Of a stretch of 13,134 bases of DNA, positions 7,459-13,134 are shown piece after piece. Numbering within the stretch: the first letter of the stretch is position 1; each line of letters begins with the position of its first letter. The notes under the pieces were generated by a model, which worked only from the letters and a program-made list of their open reading frames with translations, searched no databases and had not been told where the DNA came from. Source of the stretch: CAKZQX01 sp034435975 (lineage in GTDB: Bacteria; Chloroflexota; Chloroflexia; Chloroflexales; Chloroflexaceae); contig DAOTWD010000024.1 in the NCBI GenBank assembly GCA_034435975.1, positions 1-13,134 of the forward strand. Reading direction: 5' to 3'. The translations under genes were made by a program, and so were the position numbers.

Positions 7459-7496
7459 CATAGCTCATGGAATCACTGACTGTTCTCAGGCATCCT

Positions 7497-8558
7497 ATGC
7501 CCAATCTGGCAATTATTATTGTCTCCTGGAATGTGCGTGATTTGCTGCGGCGCTGCTTGCATTCTGTGATGGCTTCCCTGGCGCAGAGCAGTATTAGCTA
7601 CCAGATTCTGGTGGTTGACAATGCCAGCAGCGACGGTACGCCGGCTATGCTGTACACAGAGTTTCCAGAGGTACAGGTCTACGAATCAGGCCATAATCTG
7701 GGATTTGCCGCCGCCAATAACCTGGCTCTGAACGCCCTGGGTTTCCGCAACCAACATGCAATGTGTCGCCAGGCTGCGTCAGTTGATACACCACACCCGG
7801 ACTACATTCTTCTGCTCAATCCCGACACCGAGATCGTCGCCGATGCGCTGCCGCAACTGGTCAGCTATCTTGCTGCACACCCCGATCTGGTGGCCGTTGG
7901 CCCGCAGTTGCGCTATGCTAACGGGCATATGCAATCTTCACGCCGTCGGTTTCCTTCTCGACTCACGTTCTTCTGGGAGAGTACACCCCTGGAACGTTGC
8001 TGGCCAGGGAATCCCTGGTCATACCGATATCATTGCCTGGACTATGATGCCCATTGTGTGCAACGGGTAGACTGGCTAGTCGGTGCAGCTCTGCTGGTAC
8101 GGGGTACCGCCGTTGCCCAGGCAGGCTTGCTTGATGCGCGGTTTTTTCTGTATAGTGAAGAACTGGAGTGGCAATATCGGCTACAGGCAACCGCTTCTCG
8201 ATTGCAGCCAGTTGCGAATCATCGATCACTGGCGCTACACCCAACACAGCGGACGTCATCCGCCATTGCCTATCTGCCCCACGCTGTTATCATCCACTAT
8301 GAGGGGCAGAGTAGTGAACAGGTGCCTGTTGCCCGACATCTGCATTTTCAGCAGAGCAAACTGCGTCTGGCATACCTGCTCTACGGCCGCTGGTTTGCAC
8401 TGGTGGTACGTGTGTTTATACTCATCTGCTATGGCTGGGAACTGATGAGCGAAAGCATCAAATTTGTGCTTGGACATAGACGCCCGTTGCGCCGCCAGCG
8501 CATCGGCGTCTATGCCACTCTATTGCGTAGTGGTCTGCACTCAGGACATCACCCCTGA
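7497..8558 (+). CDS. Glycosyltransferase family 2 (rhamnosyltransferase-like)
   Basis: This 353-residue protein begins MPNLAIIIVSWNVRDLL, the usual start of GT2 enzymes. It has the nucleotide-binding Asp-Asn in VVDNASSDGTP (Asp41), then GHNLGFAAANN, and the metal-binding NPDTE (108-112). The acceptor-side motif FFLYSEELEWQYRL follows at about 217-229. A hydrophobic stretch near 297-313 may hold it at the membrane. This layout is seen in WbbL-like rhamnosyltransferases, which add sugars from NDP donors to envelope polysaccharides; the actual donor and acceptor cannot be told. An in-frame ATG at 7467 would add ten residues; 7497 is chosen because the conserved fold begins there and the candidate promoter sits just upstream. 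Two segments (about 82-101 and 235-257) look longer than usual in the family. The GH2 gene follows after 30 bases. Confidence 0.9.
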   Translation: MPNLAIIIVSWNVRDLLRRCLHSVMASLAQSSISYQILVVDNASSDGTPAMLYTEFPEVQVYESGHNLGFAAANNLALNALGFRNQHAMCRQAASVDTPHPDYILLLNPDTEIVADALPQLVSYLAAHPDLVAVGPQLRYANGHMQSSRRRFPSRLTFFWESTPLERCWPGNPWSYRYHCLDYDAHCVQRVDWLVGAALLVRGTAVAQAGLLDARFFLYSEELEWQYRLQATASRLQPVANHRSLALHPTQRTSSAIAYLPHAVIIHYEGQSSEQVPVARHLHFQQSKLRLAYLLYGRWFALVVRVFILICYGWELMSESIKFVLGHRRPLRRQRIGVYATLLRSGLHSGHHP

Positions 8559-8588
8559 TCGAGTATCAATATCACTAGAGAGGGACAC

Positions 8589-10838
8589 ATGACCTCTGAA
8601 AAACGACATTCGCTACCTGACGAACAACGGTTGCCAACTCCTCAGCGCTGGTCACCGCTCAGTAATCAGTGGGCCGCCCCTTTGACCGACAACTGGTCAC
8701 TGCGCCCACTCGACGAGTTTTGCCAGGGACACTATCCCCATGATCATCCGGACTGGCGGGCCACGCCTATTCCTGGTCACTGGCAGCAACATCCGGGCCT
8801 GGAACACCACACGGGGCGAGTGGTATATCGTTGTCACTTTGATCTTGACACACTAGGTACGAGCCATCCAGAGTTTCACGAACGGCGCACTGCCGTGGAT
8901 ACCAGGTTCTGGTTGCGCATCAACGGTGCCTTCTACTGGTCACAGCCCTATTTCAACAGCGTTGATCTCGGTCGGCACGAGGGCTATTTCATCCCGTATG
9001 AACGAGAAGTGACCCACTGTATCGCCTCTGAAAACACCGTGCTGGTTGAAATTGAATGTCCCGATGAACGCAACAAGGTTAACAAACGCATGATTACCGG
9101 TGTCTTCTCACATTGGGATTGTATTGACCCACTCGCAAATCCGGGTGGGATCTGGCTACCGCCAGAACTGTGCCAGAGTGGGCCGGTACGACTGCATGCC
9201 GTGCGCTGCCATAGTGAGTCGTTCACCACCCAGTTTGCCCAGTTGCGCTATGCGGCACGGCTCGATGCACACCATGCTGGCCCGGTTCTGTTACGCTGGA
9301 CACTGGCTCCGCTTACCTTTGATGGGGCCGTACAGGTCGTTGAGCAACGCCGCATCCTGCAGGCTGGCCCCCAGGAGATCTATGGTCTGCTCAAGTTACG
9401 TGATCCGCGTCTATGGTGGACACACGACCTGGGCAATCCCGATCTGTACACCATTACCCTGGAGATTCTGCATGACCGTATACTCAGTGATGCCGCCAGT
9501 TTTACCTTTGGCGTGCGGCACTTCGAGTTCCAGAACTGGATTCCCTATCTCAATGGCGTGCGCTTTCTGATCAAAGGCAACAATTATGGGCCTAGCGACA
9601 TGCGCATTGCCTCCAGCACTATCGAACGATGTGAGTACGACTTACACCTGGTACGTGCAAGCCATATGAATCTGCTACGCGTGCATGCCCATGTCGATCA
9701 TCCTGCGTTCTATGCTGCGGCTGATACTGCTGGCGTGCTGCTCTGGCAGGACTTCCCGTTACAATGGCTCTATCGGCCCACCATTCTCCCAGAAGCACGG
9801 CGACAGGCGCGGGCTATGGTGCGTCTCCTGTATAACCATCCCAGCATTGTTGTCTGGTGTATGCATAACGAGCCGGTCTTCGTGAGCGATACCAATGATG
9901 AAACACTGATGACGCGCCTGCGTACATACCATACGACCCTGGGCTTTAGCTGGAATCGGGATGTACTCGATACGCAACTGAAGCAGGTAGCCGAACAGGA
10001 GGATCAGCAGCGCCCGGTTATTCGTTCTTCGGGTGAACTGTATGTGCCACGGCTACGTGCTGGAACCGATGCGCATACTTATTTTGGCTGGTATCGCGCT
10101 TATGGCACATTACACGATGCAGAAATTCTGTTGCAGCGCTTTCCTACCAACTTGCGCTTTATCACCGAGTTCGGTGCCCAGAGCTTTCCCAACCTGGAGA
10201 GTTGCCAGAAATTTATGCCTACTGACATCAACGCCATTGACTTTGAGTATCTGGCGCAACGGCACGGCTTTCAAGCCGAGATTATGAGCAACTGGATGAA
10301 CTGGCGTGCGGCTGGTTCGCTGCAAGAATTGATTGATCTGTCACAAGACTATCAATCCTTTATCAACCGGTTCTACATCGACCGCCTGCGCTACCACAAG
10401 TATCGGCCAACGGGTGGAATCGTGCCTTTTCTGTTTTGCGATCCCTATCCGGCCATTCTGTGGAGTATTGTCGACTACTGGCGTATACCGAAACGCGCAT
10501 ATGATGCCATGCGTATGGCTTTTAGCCCGCAGTATGTCTTTACGATTTTCTCGCCGCGCATCTATCATGTAGCAGAACCGATCACGTTACCGATCTATGC
10601 CGTGAATGACGCCCGTTATGCTATTCCCCATGCGCAGGTGCTGGCACGCCTGACGGCTCCTGATGGTACGGAGTTGGCAGTGGTGATGCGTACCGTGGAA
10701 CTGGAAGCCGATTGTCTGGCAAAAGAGGTGGATCGCCTGCGCCTTACCCCTGCTCAACCGGGACGATATGTGCTTGAACTGAAATTAACCGGTGTTCCAC
10801 ATGAAGTCTGGCAAGCTTACACCATTGATGTGACCTGA
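8589..10838 (+). CDS. Glycoside hydrolase family 2 protein (beta-mannosidase-like layout)
   Basis: The 749-residue protein has the GH2 order. An N-terminal sugar-binding jelly roll (about 30-200) is followed by an immunoglobulin-like domain to about 310 and a TIM barrel beginning at GVRFLIKGNNYGPSDMR. The acid/base is Glu428 in WCMHNEPVF, and the nucleophile is most likely Glu527 in ITEFGAQSFP, which resembles the (S/T)E-aromatic-G-x-Q-S signature of beta-mannosidases. LLWQDFPLQW between them supports that subfamily. A further beta domain fills the C-terminus. Substrate could be a beta-mannoside, glucosaminide or another beta-glycoside. No signal peptide is present, so it should act in the cytoplasm, or be exported in an unusual way. 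The start has AGAGAGGGA 5 bases upstream. It lies 30 bases after the GT2 gene, so the two are probably one transcript. Confidence 0.88.
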   Translation: MTSEKRHSLPDEQRLPTPQRWSPLSNQWAAPLTDNWSLRPLDEFCQGHYPHDHPDWRATPIPGHWQQHPGLEHHTGRVVYRCHFDLDTLGTSHPEFHERRTAVDTRFWLRINGAFYWSQPYFNSVDLGRHEGYFIPYEREVTHCIASENTVLVEIECPDERNKVNKRMITGVFSHWDCIDPLANPGGIWLPPELCQSGPVRLHAVRCHSESFTTQFAQLRYAARLDAHHAGPVLLRWTLAPLTFDGAVQVVEQRRILQAGPQEIYGLLKLRDPRLWWTHDLGNPDLYTITLEILHDRILSDAASFTFGVRHFEFQNWIPYLNGVRFLIKGNNYGPSDMRIASSTIERCEYDLHLVRASHMNLLRVHAHVDHPAFYAAADTAGVLLWQDFPLQWLYRPTILPEARRQARAMVRLLYNHPSIVVWCMHNEPVFVSDTNDETLMTRLRTYHTTLGFSWNRDVLDTQLKQVAEQEDQQRPVIRSSGELYVPRLRAGTDAHTYFGWYRAYGTLHDAEILLQRFPTNLRFITEFGAQSFPNLESCQKFMPTDINAIDFEYLAQRHGFQAEIMSNWMNWRAAGSLQELIDLSQDYQSFINRFYIDRLRYHKYRPTGGIVPFLFCDPYPAILWSIVDYWRIPKRAYDAMRMAFSPQYVFTIFSPRIYHVAEPITLPIYAVNDARYAIPHAQVLARLTAPDGTELAVVMRTVELEADCLAKEVDRLRLTPAQPGRYVLELKLTGVPHEVWQAYTIDVT

Positions 10839-10852
10839 TATGTTACAATAAT
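10825..10852 (+). promoter_or_regulatory. Candidate promoter of the CpXC-gcvT genes
   Basis: TTGATG (10825-10830) and AATAAT (10847-10852) are 16 bases apart; an overlapping TACAAT lies at 10844. The -35 part falls inside the last codons of the GH2 gene. It would allow the CpXC and gcvT genes to be transcribed apart from the GT2-GH2 operon. Confidence 0.3.
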
Positions 10853-10861
10853 CTCACATCA

Positions 10862-10881
10862 GCAAAGTAGCGCTTTGCGCT
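10862..10881. repeat. Small hairpin carrying the GCTTTGCGCT repeat
   Basis: GCAAAG-TAGCG-CTTTGC (10862-10878) forms a 6-pair stem, and the overlapping AGCGC-TTT-GCGCT (10869-10881) can form a competing 5-pair one. The 10-base word GCTTTGCGCT at 10872-10881 is the same as at 118-127 and, inverted, at 2-11 and 18-27. No T-tract follows. Confidence 0.45.
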
Positions 10882-10922
10882 GTGTGTGAAATCCTGTCTG
10901 TCAATGATATCGAGAGGATGTT

Positions 10923-11936
10923 ATGCCTATCTCCCTCTATAAACATACGGCGCTCACCTGTCCAAACTGTGGCGGCAATTTCCAGGCTGCGGTCTGGTTG
11001 CTGCTTGACGCCCAGGAACAACCAGAGCAAGTTGCAGCCTTGCGCCAGCATACCCTCAACTGTGTCACCTGTCCCCATTGCAACCATATAGCCCCGGCTG
11101 CTGCACCATTGCTGTTCCACGATAGGATCACTCGCTGCGTTATTGTTGCGCCCATGCCCGATGTAGCCGAACATGTCTGGCGCGATCAGGTGCGTGACTT
11201 GCATACCATGCTGGTAGAGAGCTTGCCAGATGAACAGCAACAGCCCTATCTGGGCGATGTGCATATTGCGCAAGACCTCCCTGGCATAGCCCATATTCTC
11301 GCAAAACTGACCCGCCGCCGCACACGGAATAGTACTGCTGCACCGAACAACAGCCGGTCGATATTGACTTCAGCGTCAGTAGTGACTGGCCCTTCTCTGG
11401 TGACGACGTCTATGTCCAATAGCACTGTCGAAACCAGTGCCCAGATAGCCCTATCCGCTTTCCTCAACGCCAACACAGACGCTGAATTACAGACAGTGAT
11501 CGCTATGCATCCCATTCTGTTGCAGCCTATCATCGATCCGTTGATCGTCCGGCTTGCCAACATAGCAGTTGAACAGCGCGACTATGATCTGGCAAAGGGA
11601 TTGGTGCAGGCACGCCGTTTCCTGGCCGATCTACGCAGCAACAAAGATGTCACCCCGATCACCATCGCCAGGACACCGCCTACAGACAGTACAACCGCTG
11701 CTGACCTGACATCGCCGACCCTGCCCACCGATGCATACCAGGCTTTCCTACTGGCCGATTCAGCGGCAGCGCTCAGACAGGCCATCCACACCTATCCAAT
11801 TTTGCTGGAACTATGGGTCGACAGCATCCTGATCCGCACCATTGATCAGGCACTGGACGCCGGTAACGACCGTCTGGCACTCGATCTTGAGCAACGGCGC
11901 GAACTGTTGGCAGATCTCGTTCAGCAGGAGCGCTAG
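10923..11936 (+). CDS. CpXC zinc-finger domain protein with two helical modules
   Basis: The 337-residue protein starts with a CpXC domain (about 5-128). Cys13-x-x-Cys16 (CPNCGG) and Cys50-x-x-Cys53 (CPHC) would bind one zinc ion, and the VWLLLDAQEQPE and LLFHDR stretches between and after them are usual for this domain. A linker rich in Thr, Ser and Asn (about 131-173) leads to two copies of an all-helical module of about 63 residues (176-238 and 271-334), separated by a Thr/Pro-rich linker. The copies share A-x-x-AFL, a central HPILL or YPILL, and a final RRxLLADL-like end. Such modules accompany CHAT or TPR-like proteins in Chloroflexota, as far as I recall. The function is unknown; no catalytic domain is visible, so a binding or adaptor role is inferred. 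AGAGGATGTT before the ATG holds the ribosome binding site. gcvT follows after 16 bases. Confidence 0.8.
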   Translation: MPISLYKHTALTCPNCGGNFQAAVWLLLDAQEQPEQVAALRQHTLNCVTCPHCNHIAPAAAPLLFHDRITRCVIVAPMPDVAEHVWRDQVRDLHTMLVESLPDEQQQPYLGDVHIAQDLPGIAHILAKLTRRRTRNSTAAPNNSRSILTSASVVTGPSLVTTSMSNSTVETSAQIALSAFLNANTDAELQTVIAMHPILLQPIIDPLIVRLANIAVEQRDYDLAKGLVQARRFLADLRSNKDVTPITIARTPPTDSTTAADLTSPTLPTDAYQAFLLADSAAALRQAIHTYPILLELWVDSILIRTIDQALDAGNDRLALDLEQRRELLADLVQQER

Positions 11937-11952
11937 ATAAATGGAGCAATCT

Positions 11953-13065
11953 ATGCTTAAACGAACACCACTTTACACGCAGCACGTAGCACTGGGGGCA
12001 CGTATGGTTGCATTCAGTGGATGGGAAATGCCAGTACAATACACAAGTATTCTCACTGAACACGCCACCGTGCGCAACGCGGCAGGCCTGTTTGACATCA
12101 GCCATATGGGTCGTTTTCTGGTCAGCGGGCCAGATGCGGAGCCGTTCTTGCAATATGTAGCCACCTGCGATGTGACCCGGATTGGGCTTGGGCAATCGAA
12201 CTATGGCCTGCTCTGCCATCCCCACGGCGGTATTGTGGACGATATTTTCATTTATCACCTGCCCGATGAGTACATGGTTGTCGTCAATGCCGCCAATCGC
12301 CAGAAAGATTGGGACTGGTTTGAACAGCACGCGAATGGCTTTGATGTGGTGATTGATGATCACTCTGAGCAGTGGGCAATGCTGGCAATTCAAGGCCCGG
12401 CCGCAGAAACTATTCTCGATCAGGCTGAAGACGTGCAGGCGGCTGACCTGTCCTATTTCCCATTCCACGCGGTTGCACTCTGTCGGCTCTTTGGCGTTGA
12501 TGGCCTGATCGCCCGCACGGGCTATACCGGTGAGGATGGGTTTGAACTGTTCTTTGATGCCGATCACGCTATACACGTCTGGGAGGAACTGTTGCGAGTA
12601 GGTACACCAGGCGGCATCAAACCTTGCGGCCTGGGTGCCCGCGACAGTTTGCGCTTCGAGCCGTGCCTGGCGCTCTACGGCCACGAAATTGGTGACGATA
12701 TTAACCCCTATGAAGCCCGTCTGGGTTGGGTGGTCAAGCTCGATAAAGGCGATTTTATCGGGCGTGAGGCGTTGCAGCAAGTGAAAGCCACCGGGCCAGC
12801 CCGCCGACTGGTGGGCTTTGAATTGCTCGGACGCGGGATTGCACGGAACAACTATCCGATTCACAGTATTACGGGCGAACCGATCGGGTATGTTACCACT
12901 GGCATGCTTGCGCCAACGCTGGGTGTACCTCTGGGCCTGGGATATGTGCCAATTGCGTTCAGCAAGCCGGGCAGTGAATTTGATGTGATCATTCGTAACA
13001 AACCGGTACGAGCGCGGGTTGTCAAAATCCCTTTCTACCAACCACGCTACAAGAAAGGGGCGTAG
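11953..13065 (+). CDS. gcvT: Aminomethyltransferase, glycine cleavage system T protein
   Basis: GcvT transfers the methylene group from the aminomethyl-lipoyl arm of GcvH to tetrahydrofolate and releases ammonia, in the cytoplasm. The 370-residue protein is of normal length and has the family landmarks: TPLYTQHVALGARMV at the N-terminus, FDISHMGRF, GGIVDDIFIY with the folate-site Asp96/97, AIQGPAAE, RTGYTGEDGFELF, GLGARDSLRFEP and the C-terminal GYVTTGMLAPTLG. An ATG at 11941 would add four residues, but ATGGAG there places a GGAG 7 bases before the ATG at 11953, so the latter is preferred. No gcvH or gcvP gene is seen, and the next DNA to the right is repeat. The link to the CpXC gene is by spacing only. 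Confidence 0.95.
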   Translation: MLKRTPLYTQHVALGARMVAFSGWEMPVQYTSILTEHATVRNAAGLFDISHMGRFLVSGPDAEPFLQYVATCDVTRIGLGQSNYGLLCHPHGGIVDDIFIYHLPDEYMVVVNAANRQKDWDWFEQHANGFDVVIDDHSEQWAMLAIQGPAAETILDQAEDVQAADLSYFPFHAVALCRLFGVDGLIARTGYTGEDGFELFFDADHAIHVWEELLRVGTPGGIKPCGLGARDSLRFEPCLALYGHEIGDDINPYEARLGWVVKLDKGDFIGREALQQVKATGPARRLVGFELLGRGIARNNYPIHSITGEPIGYVTTGMLAPTLGVPLGLGYVPIAFSKPGSEFDVIIRNKPVRARVVKIPFYQPRYKKGA

Positions 13066-13067
13066 CG

Positions 13068-13134
13068 CGTCCCTCCGGGGCGCGAGGCGCGGGCGCGGCG
13101 AACCTGGGAGCACGTCCCTCGGGGGCGCGAGGCG
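13068..13134. repeat. GC-rich direct repeat, 45-base period, cut by the right edge
   Basis: A 22-base word beginning CGTCCCTC and ending GGGGCGCGAGGCG occurs at 13068-13089 and again at 13113-13134, with one difference. The interval CGGGCGCGGCGAACCTGGGAGCA separates them. The second copy ends at the window edge, so further copies may follow. It starts two bases after the gcvT stop codon and resembles the GTCCCTCC hairpin at 7320. Confidence 0.8.

Noticed and set aside
11773..13113. A 446-codon open frame on the minus strand opposite gcvT
   Set aside because: It is the antisense shadow of a clearly recognised gene; the translation shows no family motif and is rich in residues typical of reverse reading.
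13068..13134. Possible CRISPR array at the right edge
   Set aside because: Only two repeats are seen, the interval is also GC-rich and similar in composition to the repeat, and no cas gene is present.

Overview
The window looks like chromosomal DNA of a Chloroflexota bacterium, most likely a filamentous phototroph of the Chloroflexus/Roseiflexus/Oscillochloris kind. This is an inference: codon use is moderately GC-rich and even, and there is a CpXC-domain protein with 'yPiLL' helical modules. The long NarL-type sensor kinase and the short GC-rich intergenic repeats also fit. No rRNA, tRNA, CRISPR array, transposase or phage gene was seen. No taxonomic marker settles the assignment.

Layout, left to right. 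(1) Bases 1-992, minus strand: a partial N6-adenine DNA methyltransferase that runs off the left edge. Its distal part is filled with short GCGCAAAGCG-type repeats. (2) 1345-2996, plus strand: a two-gene operon with an ATGA overlap. It encodes a subtilisin-like protease without a signal peptide and a small protein whose layout resembles a free-standing I9 propeptide/inhibitor. (3) 3270-4139, minus strand: an integral-membrane acyl desaturase. (4) 4421-7167, minus strand: a two-component operon, again with ATGA overlap. Its sensor kinase appears to be two sensor/dimerisation modules in tandem, the first degenerate, and it is followed by a NarL/FixJ response regulator. (5) 7497-10838, plus strand, divergent from (4): a family 2 glycosyltransferase and a family 2 glycoside hydrolase without a signal peptide. 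(6) 10923-13065, plus strand: a CpXC zinc-finger protein with two copies of a helical module, closely followed by gcvT, the glycine cleavage T protein. A GC-rich direct repeat with a 45-base period begins just after gcvT and runs off the right edge.

Functionally the window is a mosaic of small operons rather than one pathway. The protease/propeptide-like pair is the best candidate for an undescribed system: both proteins can be read with the same beta-alpha-beta-alpha-beta order and end in a similar strand, and their translation is coupled. The tandem kinase and its regulator form one signalling unit. Its promoter region is shared with the divergent GT2-GH2 operon and holds a cluster of short hairpins, so coordinated control of envelope or glycan genes is conceivable but not shown. 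Desaturase and gcvT are ordinary metabolic genes.
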